The notes under the pieces were generated by a model. It ran no database searches and had not been told where the DNA came from. It saw only the letters and a program-made list of their open reading frames with translations. This document shows positions 44,294 through 53,064 of a DNA stretch of 64,000 nucleotides, in pieces. Source of the stretch: Gammaproteobacteria bacterium (lineage in GTDB: Bacteria; Pseudomonadota; Gammaproteobacteria; Thiohalomonadales; Thiohalomonadaceae); assembly GCA_023228645.1 (NCBI GenBank), contig JALOAT010000014.1, positions 1-64,000 of the forward strand, read 5' to 3'. Each line of letters opens with the position of its first letter. Position 1 is the stretch's first letter. A program made the position numbers and the translations under genes.

Positions 44294-44575
44294 ATGAATA
44301 GAATCCTTGCGCTGTCCATCGTTTCCTTGCTGAGCACCAGCGCCTTTGCCGATAACTTCTCGGGCAACCCCGACCTAAAAACCAGCCCCCTCAACGAGCA
44401 CAGCGGTGCGCCGGCGAGCGCCGCGCAACCGGGGAATAACGATTCCTATGGCAGCGTCCTGCTCGATCTCCGCGACCGTGACTCAACGGAGCGCAACGCC
44501 AAGGTCGCAACGACCCAGCGTGGCGACGGCGACAGTTACGGCAGCGTTCTGCTCGATTTGGGACACCGCTGGTGA
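44294..44575 (+). CDS. Small exported protein with duplicated DSYGSVLLDL motif
   Basis: A 93-residue protein: signal peptide (MNRILALSIVSLLSTSAFA), then a Ser/Pro/Asn-rich mature part with two copies of the motif DSYGSVLLDL (at about residues 50 and 80), separated by a polar linker. Similar short proteins near metal genes are known but unassigned, so I leave the function open. Three in-frame ATGs lie within 12 bp; the last (44294) sits 5 bp after GGAG. It is preceded by a hairpin gcgggc/gcccgc (44248-44264). Confidence 0.65.
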   Translation: MNRILALSIVSLLSTSAFADNFSGNPDLKTSPLNEHSGAPASAAQPGNNDSYGSVLLDLRDRDSTERNAKVATTQRGDGDSYGSVLLDLGHRW

Positions 44576-44690
44576 TCGCGGACGCTGGGGCTGGGGGCCA
44601 CACGCTCCCGGCCGTCCTCTGCTCTTGTCTCGTGCTATACGTTGCGGGTAGCGGCGCGATTCCCCTCGCGCTCCGGGCAACGCACCGACC

Positions 44691-47135
44691 ATGAAGACGA
44701 GCACCGTCGATGTGGGCGACCTGCTGACGCCGCTCTCCGACATGGCGGTGGAGCGGCAGCTCTCGCAGCTAACCGGAGTCCAGCACGTGGACGTCGACTA
44801 TGCGACCGCGAGCGCCACCGTGCACTATGACGAATCACTCGTCGATTTAAAGGCGATCAAGGCGAAGATCCGCGATTGCGGTTTTCATTGCACCGGCACG
44901 ATTGTTCCGAAACACGTCTGCAGCCCGGAGGACCCGGCGCTGGCACCCGTCTCCATCGCATCACGCCCTGCGCCGGCCGAGCCGGCGGCCCGTGCTGAGA
45001 TGGCCCACGAGATGGGCCACGGCGCGGGAATGGACATGCAGGCGATGGCGCGGGACATGCGAAACCGCTTCTGGATTTCGCTTGCTTTTACCGTCGTGAT
45101 CTTCATTTACGCGCCCATGGGCCTGGCGTTGCCTGCGCCCGCGCCGCCTTTCGGGATCTCGCTGGACCGGTGGCTCTTCCTCCTCGCGAGCGGTGCGATC
45201 CTCTATCCCGGGTGGCCTTTCATCATTGCCGCGTGGCGCGCACTTAAGAATGGCGTCCTCAACATGGCCGTGCTCGTGGTGTTGTCCGTGGGCACCGGCT
45301 ACCTCTTCAGCGTCGGCGCGACCTTCTTCTTCGGTGGCGCGCAGTTCTACGAAGCCGCCGCAGTGCTCCTGGTCTTCATCCTGCTCGGCCATTGGCTGGA
45401 GATGCGGGCCCGCGCCGGGGCTTCAGAGGCCATCCGCAGGCTCCTCGACCTCGCGCCGCCTATGGCGAGCGTGATCCGTGGCGGGCACGAAGTTGAGGTG
45501 CCGACGGCGGAGGTGGAGGCGGGCGAAACCGTCGTGATCCGACCCGGCAACAAGATCCCGGTGGACGGCGAGGTGCTAGAAGGAGAGTCACAGGTCGACG
45601 AGTCGATGCTCACCGGCGAGTCGATGCCCGTGGCAAAGAAATCTGGCGATACAGTCATCGGCGCGACCATCAACAAGAGCGGGATGCTGCGCTACCGCGC
45701 GACCAAGGTGGGCGCCGATACCGCGCTCGCTCAGATCGTGAAGCTCGTGCAGGAGGCACAGAACTCGAAGGCCCCGGCGCAGCTTCTGGCCGACTGGGCC
45801 TCACAATGGCTCATCGTGATCGCGGTGGTGATCGGACTTCTCACTTTTGCCGTGTGGACCCTCTGGATGGGCCAGCCGTTGCTCTTCGGCCTCACGCTCA
45901 TGATCACGGTGTTCGTCATTGCCTGCCCCGATGCGCTCGGCCTCGCGACCCCGATGGCGGTGATGGTGGGCACGGGGCTCGGCGCGATGCATGGGATCCT
46001 GTTCAAGAACGCCTCGGCGCTTGAGGATGCCACCAAACTCGACGTGATCGTGTTCGACAAGACCGGCACGCTGACCATCGGCCAGCCGGAAGTGGTCGAG
46101 GTCGTGCCGGCGGCACAGGCCGATATGGTGCTCGCGATTGCGGCGGCAGTGGAGCAGGGTTCCGACCATCCCCTGGCGCAGGCGATCCTGCGCGCTGCAC
46201 AGGGAAGTGCAAGTGCCGCGGGAGGCACGAGCGCAGGGATGCGCGAGGTAGAGCAACGCAGGGAGCAGTTGCCGAGGACGCCGGGAGCGGCCGCCGCTGC
46301 GGGGCTCGCCATCGCAAAACCGACCGCCTTCGCCGTGATCGAGGGAAAAGGCGCACGGGCGGAACTCGGAGGCAAGACCGTGCTCCTCGGAAACCGGCGG
46401 CTGATGGAGGAGCAGGGTGTCGAGCTCGCGGAATTCAAGCGTGACGCCGAGCGCCTGCAAGGCGCCGGTCGCACCGTGGTGCACATCGCCCACGGCGACA
46501 AGCTCCTCGGCCTCATCGCCATCGCCGACGCGGTGCGGCCCACCTCGGCCCGCACGGTCACGGCGCTGAAGAGCCGAGGTATCCAGGTGGCGATGCTCAC
46601 CGGCGACAACCGCGGCACGGCCGAGCGTATTGGGCGCGAGCTTGCACTCGACATCGTCCTCGCCGAGGTCTTGCCAGGGCAAAAGGCAGAAAAGATTAAA
46701 GAACTCCAGGCCAGCGGCCGCAAGGTGGGGATGGTGGGCGACGGCATCAACGACGCGCCTGCGCTCACCCAGGCAGACGTGGGCTTCGCCATCGGCGCGG
46801 GCACCGACGTGGCGATGGAAAGCGCCGATGTGGTCCTGATGAAGAGCGATCCCTACGACATCGTCGGTGCCATCACGCTCTCGCGCGCCACGCTCGCCAA
46901 GATGCGCCAGAACCTTTTTTGGGCGGTGGCCTACAACGTGGTCGCCTTCCCGGTCGCGGCGGGGCTGTTCTATCCGTTCACGATCAGCCCCGAGGTGGCG
47001 GCCCTCTCCATGTCCGGCAGTTCGGTGCTGGTGGCACTGAATGCGCTGCTGCTCAAGCGCGCAAAACTGGTTGGCATTCGTGAAGCGGCCCCGGAAAAAA
47101 CGACCACGGAGGCCCCTCATGGGCAACGCGGGTAG
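44691..47135 (+). CDS. P1B-type ATPase with CPD motif
   Basis: An 814-residue heavy-metal pump. The N-terminal HMA-like domain (1-70) lacks the CxxC pair. A His/Met stretch (EMAHEMGHGAGMDMQAM, about 103-119) precedes the membrane domain. The transmembrane motif is CPD at 412-414, where other copper pumps have CPC or CPH. D456 in DKTGT is the phosphorylation site; GDGINDAPAL is present. A 45-residue Ala/Gly/Arg insertion lies in the nucleotide domain (GSASAAGGTSAGMREVEQRR). Substrate is uncertain: copper or another cation. It overlaps the next gene by 17 bp. Confidence 0.9.
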   Translation: MKTSTVDVGDLLTPLSDMAVERQLSQLTGVQHVDVDYATASATVHYDESLVDLKAIKAKIRDCGFHCTGTIVPKHVCSPEDPALAPVSIASRPAPAEPAARAEMAHEMGHGAGMDMQAMARDMRNRFWISLAFTVVIFIYAPMGLALPAPAPPFGISLDRWLFLLASGAILYPGWPFIIAAWRALKNGVLNMAVLVVLSVGTGYLFSVGATFFFGGAQFYEAAAVLLVFILLGHWLEMRARAGASEAIRRLLDLAPPMASVIRGGHEVEVPTAEVEAGETVVIRPGNKIPVDGEVLEGESQVDESMLTGESMPVAKKSGDTVIGATINKSGMLRYRATKVGADTALAQIVKLVQEAQNSKAPAQLLADWASQWLIVIAVVIGLLTFAVWTLWMGQPLLFGLTLMITVFVIACPDALGLATPMAVMVGTGLGAMHGILFKNASALEDATKLDVIVFDKTGTLTIGQPEVVEVVPAAQADMVLAIAAAVEQGSDHPLAQAILRAAQGSASAAGGTSAGMREVEQRREQLPRTPGAAAAAGLAIAKPTAFAVIEGKGARAELGGKTVLLGNRRLMEEQGVELAEFKRDAERLQGAGRTVVHIAHGDKLLGLIAIADAVRPTSARTVTALKSRGIQVAMLTGDNRGTAERIGRELALDIVLAEVLPGQKAEKIKELQASGRKVGMVGDGINDAPALTQADVGFAIGAGTDVAMESADVVLMKSDPYDIVGAITLSRATLAKMRQNLFWAVAYNVVAFPVAAGLFYPFTISPEVAALSMSGSSVLVALNALLLKRAKLVGIREAAPEKTTTEAPHGQRG

Positions 47136-47574
47136 CCGCGTGCTTCGCGCGCTCGCTGCTATCGCAAGCTTGACGGTGTTCACGACCGCGACCGCCGAAG
47201 AACCGTTTCAGAGCCAGGCCGTCGATGGCATCGCAGTCCGGTTCCAGGTCCTTCCGCTCGGGCTGCACGGGCCGGTAGGCGGCCATGGACCGAGCGGCAT
47301 TCATCGTGAATTTCCCCACCGGATTACAGTGACGCTGACCGAGCAGGCGACCGGGCGCGCGGTGACAGATGCGGAGGTTGCGATCGAGGTCGCCAAGTCT
47401 GGACGCACCGGCGAGCGCGTGCCGCTTACCGCCGAAATGGTGGATGGCCATCACCCGGTCTATGTCACCGAGATCCCATTGGCGGGCCGCGGCACCACCT
47501 ACCGGATCCGGGTCCAATTCGTCCGGCCCGGCAGTGAGCCAAGGGAGGCGGAGTTCCGTTACGCACACCATTGA
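47119..47574 (+). CDS. Exported Ig-like protein, paralogue of the 52.6-kb gene
   Basis: A 151-residue protein with signal peptide (cleaved after TATA) and a beta-sandwich-like mature domain. VDGIAVRFQVLPLG, HGPSGIHREFPHRITVTL and GRGTTYRIRVQF resemble the 52601-53059 protein (VDGVEIYLGVLP, GHPLGHEERAMHGG, GIYRIRLAI). Both have His-rich loops, so metal binding is possible. The start lies 17 bp inside the ATPase gene. No database family name can be given with confidence. Confidence 0.75.
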   Translation: MGNAGSRVLRALAAIASLTVFTTATAEEPFQSQAVDGIAVRFQVLPLGLHGPVGGHGPSGIHREFPHRITVTLTEQATGRAVTDAEVAIEVAKSGRTGERVPLTAEMVDGHHPVYVTEIPLAGRGTTYRIRVQFVRPGSEPREAEFRYAHH

Positions 47575-47789
47575 GGGCTGACGCATCGTCGTAGGTCGCG
47601 TGGGCGCAATAGCGGCTACGTGCCAGGGTGTGCCAAGGAGCATGGTTTGATACCGGACCCACTAAAGGCGATGTCCATGGAAGGACGAATGCCGCGGGCG
47701 CATGGACGCGCAAGAGCGGCGCTATAACGTAGCTATCGCAACGTGTATCTACAGGTATCCGCGAGTATTGGCGTGACGGAGGAAAACGG

Positions 47790-49055
47790 ATGCTCCTGCG
47801 ACTGCTCCGAAGACAGATTCGCCACGGCACCCTGCGGGTGGCGATGCCGAATGGGCGGGAACACGTGTTCGGTGAAGGCCCGCCGGAAGCTGAATGGATC
47901 ATTACGTCGCCGCGGGCGCCATGGCGGATCTTGTGCTATCCGGAGTTGAACCTGGGCGAGTCCTACATGGACGGAGAGTGGCACGCGGGCGACGGCGATC
48001 TGGCCCGCCTCCTCGGCGTGTTGTTGCGCAACTTCCCTGTGCGCTCAGCCACCGGCCTCGAACGGATCGCGCGCCTGCCGCTTACCCTGTGGCAGCACTG
48101 GAACCGGGTGGCCGCGAGCCGGCAGAACGTGGCCCGCCACTACGACATCGACGAGTGGTTGTTCCGCCGCTTTCTCGATGAGGACATGCATTACTCCTGC
48201 GCCTATTTCGTCGATCCCGACATCACGCTGGGGGAGGCGCAGCAAGCGAAATGCCGACACATCGCGCGCAAGCTGCTGTTGGAACCGGGGCAGCGCGTGC
48301 TGGACATCGGCTCGGGCTGGGGCGGCCTCGCGCTGTATCTCGCAAAACATTACGGTGTTCAAGTGACGGGAATCACCCTGTCGCGCCGGCAGCTCGACGT
48401 CGCGCAGGCGCGGGCACGCGAGCAAGGCGTCGAAGATCAGGTCCGCTTCGAACTGGCCGATTACCGCAACCATCGCGGCCGGTACGACCGGATCGTCAGC
48501 GTCGGCATGTTCGAGCATGTGGGCCGGCCTTACTACCGCCGCTTCTTTCAGCAGATCGGCGACCTGTTGCACCCAAACGGTGTGGCCCTGGTGCACACCA
48601 TCGGCCAGTTCCGCACCCCGAGCTCCTCCAACGCCTGGATCCGCCGCCACATCTTTCCCGGCGGCTGCATTCCGGCGCTAGGCGAGCTCTCTCACGCCGC
48701 CGGTCACGCGGTGCTCACCACCACCGACGTGGAAGTCTGGCGCCTGCACTACGCCTATACCCTGGCCGCCTGGATGGAGCGCTTCAAGCAACATCGGCAG
48801 GAGGTAGAAGAGCGGCTCGGCGAGCGCTTCTTTCGCATGTGGGAGTTTTATCTCGCGAGCTGCGAGGCGGCGTTCCGCTGGCGTGAGCTCGCGGTGTTCC
48901 AGATGCAGCTCGCGCATAGGATCGACGCAGTCCCGCTCACGCGCGACTATCTCGGCGCATCAGTAGGATGGTTAGCGCGCGACGAAACCCGTCGTAGGGC
49001 CGGCAAGGATGAGTCGGACGTCTCTCGTGGCCGTTCGCGTGACGGGAGTCGTTGA
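47790..49055 (+). CDS. cfa: Cyclopropane-fatty-acyl-phospholipid synthase family enzyme
   Basis: A 421-residue SAM-dependent methyltransferase of the CFA synthase/mycolic acid cyclopropane synthase group, which adds a methylene to cis double bonds of membrane phospholipids. Visible features: SAM motif LDIGSGWGGLALYLAKHYG (about residue 180), VTGITLSRRQLDVA, the sequence VGMFEHVGRPYY and a conserved YAYTLAAWMERF near the C-terminus. An N-terminal substrate-binding part (1-130) is present. GGAGG precedes the ATG. Membrane stiffening fits a stress island. Confidence 0.92.
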   Translation: MLLRLLRRQIRHGTLRVAMPNGREHVFGEGPPEAEWIITSPRAPWRILCYPELNLGESYMDGEWHAGDGDLARLLGVLLRNFPVRSATGLERIARLPLTLWQHWNRVAASRQNVARHYDIDEWLFRRFLDEDMHYSCAYFVDPDITLGEAQQAKCRHIARKLLLEPGQRVLDIGSGWGGLALYLAKHYGVQVTGITLSRRQLDVAQARAREQGVEDQVRFELADYRNHRGRYDRIVSVGMFEHVGRPYYRRFFQQIGDLLHPNGVALVHTIGQFRTPSSSNAWIRRHIFPGGCIPALGELSHAAGHAVLTTTDVEVWRLHYAYTLAAWMERFKQHRQEVEERLGERFFRMWEFYLASCEAAFRWRELAVFQMQLAHRIDAVPLTRDYLGASVGWLARDETRRRAGKDESDVSRGRSRDGSR

Positions 49056-49074
49056 CAAAATAGGAGGCGCAGCC

Positions 49075-49131
49075 ATGTGGAAGGACTGGCTCAATATCAC
49101 ACTCGGCTTCTGGCTCGCTTGGACGGCATGA
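49075..49131 (+). pseudogene. SPW-repeat protein remnant (18 residues)
   Basis: TAGGAGGCG sits upstream of ATG and an 18-codon frame reading MWKDWLNITLGFWLAW, which resembles the first helix of the SPW-repeat family (W(K/Q)DWLNLILGxWL). The stop follows at once and the rest of the about 110-residue family is missing. Small remnant rather than a functional peptide, most likely. Confidence 0.5.
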
Positions 49132-49174
49132 CGGCCTCGGGAAGCGGTGACCGTTGATTGGAAGGCGGGTTCTT

Positions 49175-49363
49175 ATGAGTGAAGCAGCTAACAGACGCAT
49201 CGCCCTGGTCATTGGCTCCAACGAAACGATCGGCAGCGCAGTGGTACGGCGGCTAGACCGCAAGGCGCCGGCTCCGCCGCCGCCCGGCTGCGTGCGCATA
49301 CCGAGCGATATCGCTTCCGACGAGAGTGTGCGCGAGCCCATGGGGCTCGCATCGCTTCCGTGA
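49175..49363 (+). pseudogene. N-terminal remnant of a short-chain dehydrogenase
   Basis: The frame begins MSEAANRRIALVIGSNETIG and continues SAVVRRLD, recalling the TGxxxGxG Rossmann start of PhaB-like SDRs (first Gly replaced). It then loses resemblance and stops after 62 codons. The catalytic YxxxK is absent. Together with the neighbouring SPW fragment this suggests a deletion in this stretch. Confidence 0.55.
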
Positions 49364-49410
49364 TCCCGATGCTTGACTTCGTCGCCGACGCCCTGGAGAG
49401 GAGTTGATGC

Positions 49411-49650
49411 ATGGACGTTAAAATCATTGCCACACGTGACTGCACCCACCGGCCCAATCTGGAGCGCGAACTCCGGAATCTGGGGATTCCCTACGAGTTT
49501 GTCTGCGCGGAGGACCATCCCGAGGTGGCCGAACGCTACCACATCCGCCACTCCCCCAATCTAGTCATCGATGATGAGGTGGTGTTTCGTGGGCAGCCTT
49601 CGGAGGCAGAAATAAAGGAGGTCCTCCGACGTCTGAAACCTGACGTGTGA
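49411..49650 (+). CDS. Glutaredoxin-like thioredoxin-fold protein with CxxR
   Basis: A 79-residue single-domain thioredoxin fold. The beginning MDVKIIATRDCTHRPNLERE places Cys-Thr-His-Arg where redox proteins have CxxC. The cis-Pro stretch HSPNLVIDDEVVF and the final helix EAEIKEVLRRL agree with glutaredoxin-like members. With a single cysteine it could do monothiol chemistry or serve as a binding scaffold. The ATG follows a GGAG at -13. Confidence 0.8.
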   Translation: MDVKIIATRDCTHRPNLERELRNLGIPYEFVCAEDHPEVAERYHIRHSPNLVIDDEVVFRGQPSEAEIKEVLRRLKPDV

Positions 49651-49853
49651 GTGTTAGATGCGGAGCGGACGAACCGAGATCGTGAACCGGACCCGACTGC
49701 GCGGTTTGCACGAAAGCACGTGGAGTACATGAGCGTGCTTACTTTTCGCAGCGCATCTGACAGAGGTGGCGGATATCGAGGGCCCACTGCGGAGTACGCC
49801 AGCGCCCGAACGGCACAAATGTTTTCCGTGCCACCGATGCGGGGAGTCAACGC

Positions 49854-51965
49854 TTGACGACCCCAAGCTGGGCCGCCAGCGAAGGGCGCCCCTATCCGCT
49901 GGGCGCCACCTGGGTTGAGGAAGAGCGGGCGTTCAACTTCGCGCTCTATTCCAAGCATGCGGAGCGCGTGACCTTGCTGTTGTACACCGAGGCCAACATC
50001 GTCGAGCCCGTCTTCGGCTACCGCTTCGATTACCTCAAGAACAAGTCAGGCCGGGTCTGGCACTGCCGCCTCCCACAGGCCGCGATGCAGGGCGCCGCCT
50101 ACTATGCCTACCGCATCGATGGCCCCGATCCTGTCGGACAGTTCGAGTGGCACGCCTTCGATCGCGACAAGACTTTGCTCGACCCTTACGCGAAATCGGT
50201 GTTCTTTCCACCCAGGCTCGACCGGCTGGCCGCCGCTACGCCGGGGACCAACATAGGCAAGGCGCCCTTGGGCGTTCTCACCGGCGACCGCGAGCGTTTC
50301 GACTGGGGAAGTGACCGTGGTCCCCGGCACGAAGCCACCGCCGTCATCTACGAGCTGCATGTTGGAGGTTTCACCAGGAGCCCGAATTCCGGCGTCGGAA
50401 GCGAGGTGCGCGGGACCTACGCGGGCCTCATCGAAAAGGTCCCGTATCTGCGGGCGTTGGGTGTCACCGTCGTGGAGTTGATGCCCGTCTTCCAGTACGA
50501 CCCCTCCGACGGCAATTACTGGGGCTATGCACCCCTCAATTTCTTTGCCCCCCACAACGGCTATCTCAGCAGCGGCCACATCAAAGAACAGCACAATGAG
50601 TTTCGCGGGCTGGTCAAGGCGCTGCACGCCGCTGATATCGAAGTGGTGATCGATGTTGTCTACAACCACACGGGCGAAGGCGACCATACCGGCCCGACAT
50701 ACAGCTACAAGGGGATCGATAACAGCTCTTACTATTTGATCACGAACCGGACCGGAGCGCCCTATGCGAACTACTCCGGTACGGGAAATACACTCAACTG
50801 CGCGAACCGCGCCGTCCGCAAAATGATCATGGACAGCATCCGCCACTGGGCGCAGGAGATGCACGTGGATGGATTCCGCTTCGATCTTGCATCGATCTTC
50901 ACGCGAACCGTGGACGGCTCGATCAACGTCAATGATGCACCGCTGCTGAGCGACATGGCGTCTGACCCGGCCCTCGCTGGCCTGCGCCTGATCGCGGAGC
51001 CCTGGGACGCGGCCGGGGTGTATCAACTGGGAAAGGCTTTCCCCGGAATCATGGCTTGTCAGTGGAACGGACAGTTCCGCGACGATATCCGGCGCTTTGT
51101 AAGGGGCGATCCCGGCATGGTGCCGAGCCTGATGCTCCGGCTCTACGGCAGCGATGATCTGTTCCCAGACGATCTTCCGAACGCCTATCACCCCCATCAG
51201 AGTGTCAATTTCGTCACCTCTCACGACGGATTCACCCTCTACGACCTGGTCGCGTACGACCGCAAACGAAACCGCGCCAATGGCCACGAAAACACTGATG
51301 GGATGGAAGAAAACTACAGTTGGAACTGCGGTTGGGAAGGAGACGATGGCACACCTCCGGAGGTGATGAAACTGCGCAAGCGCCAGATCAAGAATTTCTG
51401 TTGTCTGTTGCTCCTCGCGAACGGCACGCCCATGTTCCGCGCCGGCGACGAGTTCATGCACACGCAGGGGGGCAACAACAACCCTTACAACCAGGATAAT
51501 GAAACCGGCTGGATCGACTGGAGCCGGCTGCACGCCAACCCGGACATGTTCCGCTTCTTCCGCTTGATGATCGCGTTTCGAAAGGCGCACCCGACCCTTG
51601 CGAGAAGCCGGTTCTGGCGCAGTGACGTTCGCTGGTACGGGATAGGCCGCGATCCCGACCTTTCATTCGATTCCCACAGCCTCGCCCTCTCACTCCACGG
51701 CGCCTCACAGGGAGACGACGACATCTACGTCATGATCAATGGCTACTGGGAAGACTTGGCTTTTGAGATCCAGGAGGGGTCGGCCGACGAGTGGCTGAGG
51801 GTTGTCGATACGAGCAGGGATAGCCCGTTAGATTTTCTCGAAACCGACCACCAACGCCCGTTACAGTCCTTGCGCCACCGCGTTTCTGCGAGATCGGTGA
51901 CGATCCTGATTCGATATAGAAATCGCTCGACACATGCCCCCGCCCAGTTCGCATCCGGCCCCTGA
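49854..51965 (+). CDS. glgX: Glycogen debranching enzyme GlgX (isoamylase type)
   Basis: A 703-residue GH13 enzyme. An N-terminal CBM48-like part (1-150) precedes the catalytic barrel with DVVYNHTGEGD, the nucleophile in VDGFRFDLASI, the acid in LIAEPWDAAGVYQ and the transition-state site in FVTSHDGFTLYDL. It hydrolyses alpha-1,6 branches of limit dextrins. The TTG start at 49854 has GGGGAG 8 bp upstream; no in-frame ATG fits. It functionally matches the glgP at 55.9 kb, although the two are separated by unrelated genes. Confidence 0.93.
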   Translation: MTTPSWAASEGRPYPLGATWVEEERAFNFALYSKHAERVTLLLYTEANIVEPVFGYRFDYLKNKSGRVWHCRLPQAAMQGAAYYAYRIDGPDPVGQFEWHAFDRDKTLLDPYAKSVFFPPRLDRLAAATPGTNIGKAPLGVLTGDRERFDWGSDRGPRHEATAVIYELHVGGFTRSPNSGVGSEVRGTYAGLIEKVPYLRALGVTVVELMPVFQYDPSDGNYWGYAPLNFFAPHNGYLSSGHIKEQHNEFRGLVKALHAADIEVVIDVVYNHTGEGDHTGPTYSYKGIDNSSYYLITNRTGAPYANYSGTGNTLNCANRAVRKMIMDSIRHWAQEMHVDGFRFDLASIFTRTVDGSINVNDAPLLSDMASDPALAGLRLIAEPWDAAGVYQLGKAFPGIMACQWNGQFRDDIRRFVRGDPGMVPSLMLRLYGSDDLFPDDLPNAYHPHQSVNFVTSHDGFTLYDLVAYDRKRNRANGHENTDGMEENYSWNCGWEGDDGTPPEVMKLRKRQIKNFCCLLLLANGTPMFRAGDEFMHTQGGNNNPYNQDNETGWIDWSRLHANPDMFRFFRLMIAFRKAHPTLARSRFWRSDVRWYGIGRDPDLSFDSHSLALSLHGASQGDDDIYVMINGYWEDLAFEIQEGSADEWLRVVDTSRDSPLDFLETDHQRPLQSLRHRVSARSVTILIRYRNRSTHAPAQFASGP

Positions 51966-52064
51966 TAACGCCTCCACTTGCAGGAACCGCCAGGCTGGTT
52001 CTGCGACTCGGCTCCACCGCCTTGGCGGCCCCGTGGCACACGCTGTTTCTCGGTGGCCATTGCA

Positions 52065-52337
52065 TTACCCCAAGCCCCGTGTAAGACGCCACCACGCCCA
52101 GCCGATTAGCACGCTGCCGATAGCGAACATGGCGAGGAGGCGCACCACGTCCATGTAGTGGCGCACGGGGCTCAGCTCCGCGGCGTACTGGAGCCGCACT
52201 GGCATGCTGTCGATGGGCACGAGGGTGCCGGAGAGGAAGGTGATCGGGAACATCATGAGGAACGACACCAGTAGCGCCTGTTGCAGGGTGCCGGTGGCGG
52301 TCGCGATCAGGATGCCAATCCCCATGCGTAGCAGCGC
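52065..52337 (-). pseudogene. ABC-2 permease C-terminal remnant
   Basis: The frame MGIGILIATATGTLQQALLV, LMMFPITFLSGTLVPIDSMP and ELSPVRHYMDVV is the last third of an ABC-2-type export permease (YhhJ/YadH-like). Two or three membrane helices remain, then the sequence changes (LLAMFAIGSVLIGWAWWR). Upstream of about 52337 the frame is unrelated. No ATP-binding subunit is nearby. The frame is likely dead. Confidence 0.7.
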
Positions 52338-52600
52338 ACCCGGGCCGGCCCGGTAAGCTCTGTCAGTGGTGCCGTCGGTGCGGCGGATAAGCTGGCGCGC
52401 CGAAACTGGGGATCGAGACGGCACTGGAGGGCGCAACCCGGCGAAAGCGCAGAGCTCTCTCCCGCGGCCTGCACGCCGTGGCGACGGCCGGTACGATGCT
52501 CGAAGGCGCGCCGAGACCGCGTGAGCAGGGCCATGTTCACCGATGATCGGGCACGCGACCTAGACTGTTCACGACGAGGGCGACGGAAGAGGACGTTCCC

Positions 52601-53059
52601 ATGAAGCGTTGGTCGCTGCATCCAAGTCATTTGTTCGGATTGTTGTGCCTTGTCGCATTTTCCGCGATGGCCGCCGACACGAGCAAAGCGGTGGATGGGG
52701 TGGAAATCTACCTCGGTGTCCTGCCCGCGGAAGTGGTGCTGGGTCATCCCCTCGGGCATGAAGAGCGGGCCATGCATGGCGGTGTCCCCGCACGCCAGAA
52801 TCGTTACCACGTGGTCGTTGCCCTGTTTGATGCCGACAGCGGACAGCGTTTCAGCGGCGCCCGCGTGGAAGCGACCGTGGGCGAGTTGGGTGCGGGCGGC
52901 ACGCGCAAGGCCCTGGAACCCATGGCGATCGCGAATACAGAGACCTACGGCAACTGGTTCACGCTTTCAGCGCCGGGCATCTACCGCATTCGCCTGGCGA
53001 TCGACGGCATCAAAGGCCACGACAGGCTCGATACAGAAATGGAGTTCAATCGGCCGTAG
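52601..53059 (+). CDS. Exported Ig-like protein, paralogue of the 47.1-kb gene
   Basis: A 152-residue exported protein. The signal peptide (to about residue 24) is followed by AVDGVEIYLGVLPAEVVL, GHPLGHEERAMHGGVPARQN and a beta-rich end (GIYRIRLAIDGIKG). Shared VDG-aromatic-LP and HP/His-rich motifs make it a paralogue of 47119-47574. Periplasmic location and metal binding via His are inferences. GAGGA lies upstream of the ATG. Confidence 0.75.
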   Translation: MKRWSLHPSHLFGLLCLVAFSAMAADTSKAVDGVEIYLGVLPAEVVLGHPLGHEERAMHGGVPARQNRYHVVVALFDADSGQRFSGARVEATVGELGAGGTRKALEPMAIANTETYGNWFTLSAPGIYRIRLAIDGIKGHDRLDTEMEFNRP

Positions 53060-53064
53060 TCGAT

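Noticed and set aside
50046..51590. 514-codon open frame antisense to glgX
   Set aside because: Shadow of the GH13 gene; no recognisable protein features.
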